Shown here piece after piece: positions 43,496-51,723 of a DNA stretch of 64,000 nucleotides. The stretch's first letter is position 1, and the number at the start of each line of letters is the position of its first letter. The position numbers and the translations under genes are program-made. Source of the DNA: Lewinella sp038528965 (GTDB lineage Bacteria > Bacteroidota > Bacteroidia > Chitinophagales > Saprospiraceae); NCBI GenBank assembly GCA_038528965.1, contig JBCBEC010000010.1, forward strand, positions 62,001 to 126,000. Reading direction: 5' to 3'. The notes beneath the pieces are model-generated. The model was given only the letters and a program-made list of their open reading frames with translations, was not told where the DNA came from and did no database searches.

Positions 43496-45292
43496 ATGAA
43501 AAATGTAGCGTATCTCTGCTTTTTATTCTGGGCAATTTTTGCCCTGTTTAGCTGCGAAAAAGATGCCGCAGCACCTGCGGGAAATAGGTCGGAGGATACT
43601 GGACTTACTCCGGCGGTAGTTGCCGAACTAATCACGGACCAAGAAACCTTGTTACGAGCCTTGTCGCAATGGGTAGCTACTCCGGAGGCCAAGCAATGGC
43701 TGAAAGATCGCGCCAATCCAAATAGTCGCAACGGGCGGCCTGTTTTAGACGAAACCCTTTTGTTAGAAGTGGCCTGTGGTCCGGAAGGGGAGCACTTCGT
43801 GCAGATTTACAACGCCCTTTCTAATGAGGCACATAGTACTAGTAGCTTTTCTGATTATATCCAAACCGAAAATCCTTTGCTGGCCCTAAAATTCGATGCC
43901 TATTTTGATGATTTTGTGGGACAGATGGATCGGTATACGCCTTTAGTTTCTGACCAAAATCGGAGCGTAAGTTACCTAGACGGACAAGTGTACGATATCG
44001 AACCAGCCTTGACGGCTACGGGAGGAGCATTGATCATCGATTTTCGTCTGACGGAGGCGGGGAACCGAGTATTGTATGATCCAGGCACCAATAGCTTTAA
44101 TAGAGATTTACCGTATCCATTTTGCTCAGATCAACTATTTATAGATCGTTTACGGGAGTTGCCAGATCCCGTTTGTAGCGGTCAAATTCCACTTAGTATT
44201 ACCGAACACGTACAAGCTATCTTTTACGAAGCCTGTACCGGAGGGGGTATCACCTTTGGTGGTGGAGACGAAATTTGTGGTAATGGAATTGACGACGATG
44301 AAGATGGTTTGGTAGACTGTGATGATCCAGACTGCTGTGGTACTGAGGGTTGTGGCAGTTGTGTGGAGACGGATTGCAATGATGGAATCGATAATGACGG
44401 AGACGGACTGGTGGATGAAGATGATCTCGATTGTTTTCTTGACTCCCCTTGCATGCGGGACCACTACATGGACAACAACTTCTTCTCGGAGTTAGAATTG
44501 GTGCGTCCACAAGTATTGGCTGAAATGGGGAGTAATCTATGTCACACCAACATCGCCATTAATACTATTTATGAGCAGTATCCCAATTTATTTGATCTTG
44601 GAACTCTGCCCATGTACCCGGATTATTTTGATAACGTTACAGAGTTAGAAGAGTGGTACACTTTCCTGGTGAAAATTCATTGGGGTACTCCAACGGGGGC
44701 GGATGGTGTTTTTCAGGATTTAGTCTATACGGTTCATCTATTCGAACTCGCTAATGCGCCAGAATTTCGCCTGGAGCAATTTTGGACGATTCATGGTGGA
44801 ATTGCTGTTTTGATCGTGGATCGTACCGGGCTTACCGATCCGCTTCCAATATCGATGGGAATGATTCCATTTTACAGCGCTTCGGATGCCTGTGGGGCCA
44901 ATAATTGGGATCCTTCGCTGTACGGAGACATAGTGGCACTTTCCATCCACGAGGGTGATCCTTGTAACTTCCGTGTAAGTGACGGAACAATAGAAACTAA
45001 TAGCACTCAGCGATCCTATAATTCTGGCTTTAATATCCGCTTAGGTGCGGGAATTCGCACTGGAAATTACAATGCTTCTGGAGGCTTTCTGTACTCGCGG
45101 AGGAATACCTACGCTACTTCGGAATCCAACCAAATCAGTAGCCAGTACGTCACCAATTTTGTGGATGATTTTTACCTCGGACGAATCAACTACAGCTACT
45201 GCTGGGAAGACCAGGGAACTACGGATCAGGTACACGAAATGGCCTTTGGCAATACGATGAAAATGAGAATACTTTCACAGATTTGTCAATAA
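43496..45292 (+). CDS. Lipoprotein with Asp-rich Ca-binding-type repeats
   Basis: 598 residues with a lipobox (LFSC). Residues ~260-320 contain two Cys-framed Asp-rich repeats, 'CGNGIDDDEDGLVDCDDPDC' and 'CNDGIDNDGDGLVDEDDLDC', the D-x-D-x-D-G-x-x-D pattern of calcium-binding loops found in thrombospondin type 3 and MopE-like proteins. The rest is not recognised. The N-terminal part ('TENPLLALKFDAYFDDF', 'RYTPLVSDQNRSVSYLDG') is distantly similar to the next lipoprotein, so the two look like diverged paralogues split by insertion of the Asp-rich repeats. Forty-one bases after the T9SS protein gene, with its own strong terminator. Confidence 0.72.
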   Translation: MKNVAYLCFLFWAIFALFSCEKDAAAPAGNRSEDTGLTPAVVAELITDQETLLRALSQWVATPEAKQWLKDRANPNSRNGRPVLDETLLLEVACGPEGEHFVQIYNALSNEAHSTSSFSDYIQTENPLLALKFDAYFDDFVGQMDRYTPLVSDQNRSVSYLDGQVYDIEPALTATGGALIIDFRLTEAGNRVLYDPGTNSFNRDLPYPFCSDQLFIDRLRELPDPVCSGQIPLSITEHVQAIFYEACTGGGITFGGGDEICGNGIDDDEDGLVDCDDPDCCGTEGCGSCVETDCNDGIDNDGDGLVDEDDLDCFLDSPCMRDHYMDNNFFSELELVRPQVLAEMGSNLCHTNIAINTIYEQYPNLFDLGTLPMYPDYFDNVTELEEWYTFLVKIHWGTPTGADGVFQDLVYTVHLFELANAPEFRLEQFWTIHGGIAVLIVDRTGLTDPLPISMGMIPFYSASDACGANNWDPSLYGDIVALSIHEGDPCNFRVSDGTIETNSTQRSYNSGFNIRLGAGIRTGNYNASGGFLYSRRNTYATSESNQISSQYVTNFVDDFYLGRINYSYCWEDQGTTDQVHEMAFGNTMKMRILSQICQ

Positions 45293-45300
45293 ATCAATAA

Positions 45301-45333
45301 CCCGCACTGCCACTGGTGGTGCGGGGCTTTTTT
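45301..45333 (+). terminator. Rho-independent terminator after the Asp-repeat lipoprotein gene
   Basis: CCCGCAC (45301-45307) pairs with GTGCGGG (45319-45325), followed by GC and six T residues (45328-45333). Eight bases after the stop codon. Confidence 0.9.
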
Positions 45334-45464
45334 CATGATTAATTGGACTAGCTAGAATTTGTGTACGTCCACTAATCTTAAACCAGGCACTTCCCATAAT
45401 AAGTTAAGCGAGAATACGCTTTTATTAGCGCGTGACGAAGTGCCCAAATCAAAATGTACTGAAA

Positions 45465-46868
45465 ATGAGAACGTTCTTTCTATTACTACTCGTAACTACG
45501 GTTATGGTCTTTCAGGCTTGTAAAGATGAGGAATCGCTGCCCGTGTATGAGGTTGCTGATGTGTTTGTCCCGAATTTGGCGAATAATGACACTGATTTTC
45601 TTCGGCTATGTATAGCGGAGCTTCTAGCGCAAATGCTTCTGGAGGAAGACTTTAGGGAATATGTGCAACAACAATCGATCAATTCAGAGGAGGACTGGAA
45701 CAATGAACTCTTGTTGATCCAGCTTTTGGATGCTCGTATTACTCCTGATTTTACCTTTCTTGATTATGTAGATCAAGCCATTGGCGAGCAAGGGAGTTCT
45801 TGCTTTACTGGCGTAGCAAATTTTAGAAGTGTTGTATTTAATGACCCATTGTTGGTGCTCAAGCTACCTGATGGCATTCCAGCCGAAGAGTGGGATGTGA
45901 GTCGGACTGTACCTTTTGTTTATGCCAAAACACTTAATGCCATTCAATATTCTACTTCCACAGAAGATAAAACTGGAACTATAGGAGTGCATGCCTCGGG
46001 AGCAGTAGATGTCTACCAATTTGACCAACCCAATTATTTTCCCTTAGTGCTAAAGTACAGTGAAGATTTTGTTGCGGTGGATGAAGACCTGACTTTGGAT
46101 AGCGGAACAAGGCTCATCGATTTGCACTCTAATATTCCAGCATCCGCCTATAGTTCGGCGTTTTTTGCATCACTGGAAAAAATATCCGGCACACCATTCC
46201 ATCTCGTTCGATTCAACGATTTAATGGATCACATTTACGCACAAAGGGCTGAGTTATTCGAACCCAATCCCAGTATTCCCTGCTCGGAGGAATGTAGCAA
46301 TGACTGCATTCAACAGGCGGATCGTCGACTTCTAGCGACGGGCTTTGGCATTGATACCCGCAATGAATTGACTTTAGAAAATGACTTTACTTCTTACTAC
46401 CGTTTGGCTGGACAGTTCTTGTTATCGGAGAGCATGGTGCCCTTAATCCTAGGCCGTCAAGTAAGCAGCGAAAACTTCTACGACTGGGAACGATACCTAT
46501 TCGGATCCTATCGTTTGACCGACCTGTTTGACGCAACCTTCACCCATACCGTTAGCTATGAGAATTTTAGTGTAAACGGAGAAAACGCCGAGCTGCCAGC
46601 GTTTAGTAGTACCGCGGTTGTAAACGGATTGAAGGAATTGCCGTTGCCTAATATCGTAATCGCGGGGAACATTGCCGAGGGTGATCTATTTCGCTATGCA
46701 TCTTATCAGATCAAGTTAGATGTGATCACTCAAACACTACTGGGCGTAGATGATAATGATATTCCAAGCTACGGTATCCGGAATGGTGTCGTTTTGAACT
46801 ATAATTTATTTTGTGATCGACCGGAAGCGATTGGGTTAAACTCTATCGCCTTGTTCACCACTTATTGA
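45465..46868 (+). CDS. Lipoprotein, distant paralogue of the preceding one
   Basis: 467 residues from the ATG at 45465, with a lipobox (FQAC). No family is recognised. Residues ~80-170 ('FNDPLLVLKLPDGIPAEEWDVSRTVPFVYAKT') align by eye with 'TENPLLALKFDAYFDDFVGQMDRYTPLVSDQ' of the preceding lipoprotein, but the Asp-rich repeats are missing. A Cys cluster 'CSEECSNDC' lies near residue 277. It sits after a terminator, so it likely has its own promoter in 45334-45464. Confidence 0.65.
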   Translation: MRTFFLLLLVTTVMVFQACKDEESLPVYEVADVFVPNLANNDTDFLRLCIAELLAQMLLEEDFREYVQQQSINSEEDWNNELLLIQLLDARITPDFTFLDYVDQAIGEQGSSCFTGVANFRSVVFNDPLLVLKLPDGIPAEEWDVSRTVPFVYAKTLNAIQYSTSTEDKTGTIGVHASGAVDVYQFDQPNYFPLVLKYSEDFVAVDEDLTLDSGTRLIDLHSNIPASAYSSAFFASLEKISGTPFHLVRFNDLMDHIYAQRAELFEPNPSIPCSEECSNDCIQQADRRLLATGFGIDTRNELTLENDFTSYYRLAGQFLLSESMVPLILGRQVSSENFYDWERYLFGSYRLTDLFDATFTHTVSYENFSVNGENAELPAFSSTAVVNGLKELPLPNIVIAGNIAEGDLFRYASYQIKLDVITQTLLGVDDNDIPSYGIRNGVVLNYNLFCDRPEAIGLNSIALFTTY

Positions 46869-46906
46869 TCTGATGTGCAAGTGAAGCACATTCTCTAGTT
46901 AAACAC

Positions 46907-46932
46907 AAAAAGGCGGCGGCTCTCGAGCCGCC
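46907..46932 (-). terminator. Rho-independent terminator of the sigma/anti-sigma operon
   Basis: On the minus strand GGCGGCTC and GAGCCGCC (46915-46932) form a GC-rich hairpin, extended by GCC, followed by TTTTTGTGTTT. It is 84 bases past the anti-sigma stop codon. Confidence 0.88.
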
Positions 46933-47015
46933 ACCTACAACCGTCGGGTGAAAAATACACATACTGTGTGCTGTGACGCTTAGGTGGTTCTATGATAAGC
47001 ACGCTAATGCTCATT

Positions 47016-47420
47016 TTATAACTGAAAAACCAGACTGTCTGGATAACTATCCCACTCGATAGAAGTACCCGTACGCACGTAGGGTAGAGTGGCGTCATTT
47101 CCACTGCCTGGTAAAGCGGGCGCCCAAAGCCAATACCCACCCATAAGCAGGGCAATAACTGCAGCGGCCTGGTACATGGGTATTGGATAATGGAGGACAC
47201 GATGAATCCAACTTTTTTGCGGTAGCGGCTGAGGTTTCTTGCTAATGGTAAGCATCTGCTGATCCGCTAGTTTTACCTCACCGATCAAGCTGTGCATTTC
47301 GTCGTACTCTTTGGCCGTTAGATACGGGTCAACTAATGATTGCTCTTCCGAACTAAGTTCCGAATAGGATTTTTCGGCCAGGAGATCGAAGAGTTCGTCG
47401 GGGAGATGTGCTGCTTCCAT
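47016..47420 (-). CDS. Probable anti-sigma factor (membrane protein)
   Basis: 134 residues. The start codon overlaps the sigma-factor stop as TAATG, so translation is coupled. The N-terminal ~75 residues are a charged helical cytoplasmic domain ('LPDELFDLLAEKSYSELSSEEQSLVDPYL'), then one membrane helix ('AAAVIALLMGGYWLWA') and a short periplasmic tail. There is no zinc-binding His-x3-Cys-x2-Cys, and the periplasmic part is only ~35 residues, unlike FecR-type regulators. The role is inferred from position and topology. Confidence 0.78.
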   Translation of the reverse strand: MEAAHLPDELFDLLAEKSYSELSSEEQSLVDPYLTAKEYDEMHSLIGEVKLADQQMLTISKKPQPLPQKSWIHRVLHYPIPMYQAAAVIALLMGGYWLWAPALPGSGNDATLPYVRTGTSIEWDSYPDSLVFQL

Positions 47421-47974
47421 TACAATTTTAATTTTTCGTTGACGGCATTAAATTTTCGCAATTGTTTTAGCGCGTAATAGAGGCGGGACTTGACTGTTCC
47501 CGTACTACACTGTAAGACTTCACTGATTTCCACCATACTCAGATTGTGGGTGTACTTCAGTAGAATCACTTCGCGGTGCTGTTCGGATAAAAGCTGCATG
47601 GCCTGATGGATTTGTTGCAGCTGTGGTTGATAATTCGGGTTGGGCACAGCCGTACCAATTTGCTGCCAATGCTGCACTGCAGACTTACTATGGCGCTGCT
47701 GAGTAGCTTTGTTGCGAAGGTGGTTCTTCCAATCGTTCTTCGCTATGGAATAGAGCCACACTTTGAAATTGCGCTTCGGATCAAACAACTGCGGGCGTTG
47801 GTATACCCGCAGTAAAATGTTTTGCGCTAAGTCGGCTGCGTGCTCTGGCTCATCCAACTGCCAGGCCAGAAAGCGACACAGGGCACCAAAATACCGTTCG
47901 TAGATAACAGTGAAGATGTCATCATCACCGCTACTACGAAACAGGCTCATCAATTTTTCGTCGGATAACTCCAT
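47420..47974 (-). CDS. ECF-type RNA polymerase sigma factor
   Basis: 184 residues. Region 2 is 'FTVIYERYFGALCRFLAWQLDEPEHAADLAQNILLRVYQRPQLFDPKRNFKVWLYSIAKNDWKNHLRNK'; region 4 is 'LLSEQHREVILLKYTHNLSMVEISEVLQCSTGTVKSRLYYALKQLRKF'. No region 3, as expected of the extracytoplasmic-function group. Second gene of a three-gene minus-strand operon, 27 bases after the TPR-like protein gene, and coupled to its anti-sigma factor. The signal is unknown. Confidence 0.94.
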   Translation of the reverse strand: MELSDEKLMSLFRSSGDDDIFTVIYERYFGALCRFLAWQLDEPEHAADLAQNILLRVYQRPQLFDPKRNFKVWLYSIAKNDWKNHLRNKATQQRHSKSAVQHWQQIGTAVPNPNYQPQLQQIHQAMQLLSEQHREVILLKYTHNLSMVEISEVLQCSTGTVKSRLYYALKQLRKFNAVNEKLKL

Positions 47975-48001
47975 ACGTGTTTTCTCAGCTCAGTACTTTC
48001 G

Positions 48002-49177
48002 TTAATCCGCAAACCAGCTTAAGACCTCTTTTTCTCGTCCACTGGCCGCGGCAATTCGTTGGATCAAACGGTCATAGTGTGCCTCCTTTGTGGCTTGGCC
48101 AGTTTCCTGGTAAAACTTGCGCAAATGCGCTAAACAAGGCAGGTAAGTCAGGTGCATTTGGGTATGCACCATCTCGTCCTCAGAATGATGTTGAAAGTTG
48201 AGCTCCAGGTGTTCCAGGTAGTACTTTTCCTCCACATTTTCGCGGAGTACAGCTGTGTTGTCAAAAGGTTGGGCTGCATATTTGAGTGCGTTACCTACCA
48301 GGTACATTTGATCCGCCAGACCAACGTTTCTAAAGAATTCTCGTGGAGTGCCGGACGAGATATAGGCTGACCGCTTCCCATTTTGCAAGAGCTGGACAAC
48401 CAAATAATCAGCATATTCCGTGGTGCTACCAAAGGCTTCTGCCGTTCTGCCGGGGACTGCAATACCAATCTGCTCGCATATTTTTTCACGGTAGTTCTTG
48501 TCGCTTGCCATAAACCATTTGCTGATCACCAGTACATCGGGGCGTATTTGTGCACCGTATTGTAAGACCCACTTTGGAATAGCGTCCATATCACCATTGG
48601 CTATGAAAATACCGCCAGTTTCTACCGTATGCAAGGCATTGTAATTCCATTTTAGGTTAGCATTACTGTAAGAGTCGCTTGCTAACATCTTTTCGGCCAA
48701 TTCCCGGCATATCTGCCCATCAAACCGGGGAATATGGTGCGTAAATAACCAACCGTATACCTCGGGTCGATCCGGGTCTATGGCATAGGCCTGTTGCAGT
48801 GCTTTAATGGCGTCTGCTCCCTCGGTATTTAGGCCTCGGAGATAGTGGTATTCAAAGGTATTGTCAATATGCGGTTGGGCGCGATCTAAGATTTTAGCCA
48901 GCTGTCCATAAAAGCTTTCCTTGTCATTTGGCCAGGGGCCATCTTCTTGTAGCTGCAGGATCGAGCGTTGTGCTTTGTAGTAGTAATGCCAGGCCTCCGC
49001 ATTCTTCTTATCATTCTCCAAAAGCTCACACCAGAGTGTAGACTGTTCTTCATAATAAGAGACAGGCTTATTTTCTTTAGCAATCCCCAAAATTTTCTGC
49101 GGCTTCTGGGCGTACCCCAAAGAAAGACTCAGGCAGAATACCAAGCAAAGAAGAGCGGATAATGGACGGATATACAT
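48002..49177 (-). CDS. Secreted helical (TPR-like) protein with DUF2723-like segment
   Basis: 391 residues with a signal peptide ending 'GYAQ'. The middle segment 'GGIFIANGDMDAIPKWVLQYGAQIRPDVLVISKWFM' resembles the 'GDNDTFPLWYLQEVEGIRPDV' motif found in the soluble part of DUF2723 membrane glycosyltransferase-like proteins, here without any membrane helices. The flanks are helical repeats ('DAIKALQQAYAIDPDRPEVYGWLFTHH'). First gene of the operon with the ECF sigma and anti-sigma genes, so it may report or be part of the sensed envelope state. Precise function unknown. Confidence 0.7.
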   Translation of the reverse strand: MYIRPLSALLCLVFCLSLSLGYAQKPQKILGIAKENKPVSYYEEQSTLWCELLENDKKNAEAWHYYYKAQRSILQLQEDGPWPNDKESFYGQLAKILDRAQPHIDNTFEYHYLRGLNTEGADAIKALQQAYAIDPDRPEVYGWLFTHHIPRFDGQICRELAEKMLASDSYSNANLKWNYNALHTVETGGIFIANGDMDAIPKWVLQYGAQIRPDVLVISKWFMASDKNYREKICEQIGIAVPGRTAEAFGSTTEYADYLVVQLLQNGKRSAYISSGTPREFFRNVGLADQMYLVGNALKYAAQPFDNTAVLRENVEEKYYLEHLELNFQHHSEDEMVHTQMHLTYLPCLAHLRKFYQETGQATKEAHYDRLIQRIAAASGREKEVLSWFAD

Positions 49178-49279
49178 ATTAGTATCGTTTTTGACTGAAT
49201 TTACCCCAGTACACGGCTCAAAATAAAAGGTTCAAAGGGATCTGACTTCGCGTATGCTGCGTTGGACGGGGATATTAGC

Positions 49280-49664
49280 GTTAGAATGAGAGTTAGAATG
49301 AGAATTAGAATGGCAATTTCAATCAAAATGAAAGTGAACCTCCGTCGCTAGAAGCTCTGGCGGTCAAAGAAAGTGAAAGTGAGGTAGGTAGAATTAGCGT
49401 TAGAATGAGAATTAGAATTCTGCTAGCAATCCAATTATGTCCACCGAAGCGGTAGGTGAAGTCTTCGGCGCAAGTGTAAGGAGGCTGAACTAACACAACC
49501 TATTCAAACTCCATGAATCAATTATTGACACACAAATACGCAGGTGTAAAAATCAACAGTTACGGTCATTGATGTACAGACGCTTCAGCCAAAGATTTCT
49601 ACTCGATCATTTATTTACAGAAGAACTAACTAAGGTCGACGCAGGAGACCGAACTAAATTCACC
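49280..49664. repeat. Long intergenic element, copy B (inverted relative to 31081-31421)
   Basis: Reverse complement of this segment matches copy A over about 300 bases with very few differences. Copy B has about 38 extra bases within 49335-49380 and lacks 15 bases of the 20-bp palindrome (compare GGCTGAAGCGTCTG with GGCTGAAGAGACGC). It also contains TTAGAAT hexamers at 49273-49313 and 49391-49418 and a GGTC...GACC hairpin at 49634-49650. No gene is visible between 49178 and 49779. Confidence 0.85.
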
Positions 49665-49727
49665 AATACAACCAATACAACCAATACAACCAATACAACC
49701 AAATTCACTAACCCGGGCCGGAGGCCC
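49663..49727. repeat. 9-bp tandem repeat and terminal hairpin unit
   Basis: CCAATACAA occurs four times in perfect tandem (49663-49698), followed by GGGCC-GGA-GGCCC (49715-49727), a compact member of the GGYC/GRCC hairpin family with an extended five-base arm. Confidence 0.85.
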
Positions 49728-49779
49728 AACTAACTCAACTAATCTACCCTTCCTCGTATCTTTAAGCAAAACCTACCCT

Positions 49780-50274
49780 ATGCAGTACAAGAGTCTTCCC
49801 ATAAAAGTAGCGGTATCAATCCTGATCGGGTCATGCTTGTTGATTATAGCCTGCCAGACTCCCGCTGTTACCACAACTGATTACGATCTTGAGCAAGTAA
49901 AGCGAGAAGTGACCCAGGCCGTTTGGACTTTCCACGCGGCGGATACAGCCAGAAATGCTCAGGGAGTTTTAGATTTACTTTGGCCAGAGTACATGATGCT
50001 AGCAGACGGCAAGCGGATTTCCTATGCTGATGTAGCTGCGGGTTCTCCGGTATTTATGGAAAGCCTTCGTGTTTTTCATACCGAATGGACTGATTTGCAG
50101 ATCATTCCTATTTCTGACCAGGCTGCACTTTCCTCCTTTCTATTCAGAGATTCATTGGTGACCAAAACTGGGGAAGTGATGAAAAAGCAAGGGCCCAATA
50201 CCTTTCTTTGGATAAAACGTGGGGCGGAATGGCGGGTGCGTTACGGTGACGCCGATCATTATCCCTGGGACTAG
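49780..50274 (+). CDS. NTF2-like (DUF4440/SnoaL-type) lipoprotein
   Basis: 164 residues with a lipobox (LLIIAC). The mature part follows the cone-shaped NTF2 fold pattern of DUF4440 proteins: 'EVTQAVWTFHAADTARNAQGVLDLLWPEYMMLADGKRISYADV' (helix-strand start) and 'MKKQGPNTFLWIKRGAEWRVRYGDADHY' (W-R closing strands). Catalytic residues are not evident; many family members bind or turn over small molecules. It stands between the repeat block and a degraded VOC gene. Confidence 0.82.
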   Translation: MQYKSLPIKVAVSILIGSCLLIIACQTPAVTTTDYDLEQVKREVTQAVWTFHAADTARNAQGVLDLLWPEYMMLADGKRISYADVAAGSPVFMESLRVFHTEWTDLQIIPISDQAALSSFLFRDSLVTKTGEVMKKQGPNTFLWIKRGAEWRVRYGDADHYPWD

Positions 50275-50278
50275 TGCG

Positions 50279-50413
50279 TTACCCCTTTGCGATTAATTGA
50301 ATTCGATTGCCATCAGGATCCAGAATAATGAACATTTGAACCTCAGAAACAGGGTCAAGGACAATGTACAATACTGAGTACCAGAATGGGAAAGCAAATA
50401 GAGGACAGCTGCT
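50279..50413 (-). pseudogene. C-terminal remnant of a VOC (glyoxalase-like) gene
   Basis: Reading the minus strand down to the TAA at 50279-50281 gives '...DPVSEVQMFIILDPDGNRIQLIAKG', whose 'DPDGNRIQL' is the standard C-terminal strand of VOC/glyoxalase proteins. A stop codon lies in frame at 50414-50416 and no start is present, so only about 42 codons remain. It lies between the NTF2-like gene and the convergently located oxidoreductase, evidence of recent gene loss. A complete VOC gene of another type exists at 57545. Confidence 0.72.
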
Positions 50414-50460
50414 TCATATCCTAAAGATACTGCCCTCTGGGTACGGATTGCAATTGGTAA

Positions 50461-51447
50461 TTAGGCCGCTTTGGCCTTCACCTCAATGATTACGTTGCCA
50501 CGCTTGTGCCCACCATCTACATAAGCGTGGGCAGAGGGAGTTTCCACCAAGGGGTAAGTGCGGTCGATGATTACCTTCAACTGATCCTCTTCTAGTAAGT
50601 GTGATAGCTCTTGCAACATAGGTCGGAGAATTTCCGCTGGCTGTAGGCCAGTGGCATCAAACTTGGCCTTCTTGCCGGAGCTCATTGAGCTTGCCAGCAT
50701 AGCTAATAGAATTCCAAAACGCAGCACCGGAGTGAGATAAACGCCTTGTGGCGTAAGTGCCTGTTTACAATCCCGAAAGCTGCGATTACCAATGGTGTCG
50801 TAAATGACATCGTAGGCCTGACCTGTCGTGGTGAAATCAGTTGTATGGTAATCGATGACATAGTCTGCGCCCAGGGACTTGACTAAGTCGGCATTTTGGG
50901 GACTACAAACTGCCGTGATGGTGGCACCACGTAGCTTAGCCAACTGAACGGCTGCTGTACCCAGACTACCACTAGCGCCGTTGATCAGAATATGTTCACC
51001 GGCTTGTAGCTTGTGCAACTTGGTGAGGAAGTTATACGAGGTCATCGGGCCATCACTAATAGTGGCAGCTTCCGCAAAAGAGACACCCTCCGGGACGGTG
51101 GTAAATACCTGATCCTCGGCGATGGTTACGTACTCGGCATTTGCCCCAAAGGTTACACCCGTTTCGCCAAAGATTCTTTCACCAATGTGGACTGTTTTTA
51201 CTTGTGTTCCGATAGCGGCCACGGTGCCCGCAAAGCCAGTTCCCATCACATCATGCTTGGGTTTAGAGAAGCCCAGGAAAAACCTGCTCACGAAAGGTTG
51301 GGCCTGGCGCATCATAGTATCTGCTTTGGTTACGGTGCTGGCGTGTACTTCTACTAAGATTTCGTTCGGTGCAGGTGTAGGGAGGGGGCGGTTTTGTACC
51401 TCAAGGTAATTGGGTGATCCGTAAGAGGTGCAAACGATGGCTTTCAT
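50461..51447 (-). CDS. Zinc-independent medium-chain dehydrogenase (quinone oxidoreductase-like)
   Basis: 328 residues from the ATG at 51447; an ATG at 51462 adds five. The GroES-like start is 'MKAIVCTSYGSPNYLEVQNRPLPTPAPNEILVEVHASTVTKADTMMR', with no catalytic zinc Cys/His pattern. The Rossmann motif 'HILINGASGSLGTAAVQLAKLRGATITAVCS' binds NADPH. 'DVMGTGFAGTVAAIGTQV' and 'YDVIYDTIGNRSF' complete the MDR signature. It probably reduces quinones or enones. Single gene. Confidence 0.9.
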   Translation of the reverse strand: MKAIVCTSYGSPNYLEVQNRPLPTPAPNEILVEVHASTVTKADTMMRQAQPFVSRFFLGFSKPKHDVMGTGFAGTVAAIGTQVKTVHIGERIFGETGVTFGANAEYVTIAEDQVFTTVPEGVSFAEAATISDGPMTSYNFLTKLHKLQAGEHILINGASGSLGTAAVQLAKLRGATITAVCSPQNADLVKSLGADYVIDYHTTDFTTTGQAYDVIYDTIGNRSFRDCKQALTPQGVYLTPVLRFGILLAMLASSMSSGKKAKFDATGLQPAEILRPMLQELSHLLEEDQLKVIIDRTYPLVETPSAHAYVDGGHKRGNVIIEVKAKAA

Positions 51448-51583
51448 GGTGGATGATTGCATGGTGAAGGTATTTTAGTCGGTTAATTTGTTCGTTGTTG
51501 ATACAAATCTACCGGCCTGTTTACCCTCAATCGTTCCGATTTTGAAATGCGAACGTTTTCTGATGTAAGATGTGGGGTGTAGG

Positions 51584-51618
51584 GTGTACGATGTACGGTG
51601 TACGGTGTACGGTGTACA
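51584..51618. repeat. 7-bp tandem repeat GTGTACG
   Basis: Five consecutive copies of GTGTACG (one ATGTACG variant) lie upstream of the oxidoreductase and downstream of the TPR-AraC regulator gene. A degenerate TTCTAA-type tract (51696-51725) follows and overlaps the regulator's stop region. Confidence 0.85.
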
Positions 51619-51723
51619 ATATCAAGGACTCGGCGAAGGAAAGGAAAAGGGTGTACAATGGTTAGCTGTAAAGAAGACTAGAAACTCAAAGCTGTATATT
51701 CTAATTCCAATTCCAGTACTAAT

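Noticed and set aside
44270..44440. Dockerin domain (cellulosome) in the Asp-rich lipoprotein
   Set aside because: The D-x-D-x-D-G loops are framed by Cys residues and lack the paired dockerin helices; thrombospondin type 3/MopE-like repeats fit better.
49663..49698. Tandem repeat considered as a CRISPR array
   Set aside because: The units are 9 bp in direct contact with no spacers, so it is a simple tandem repeat.
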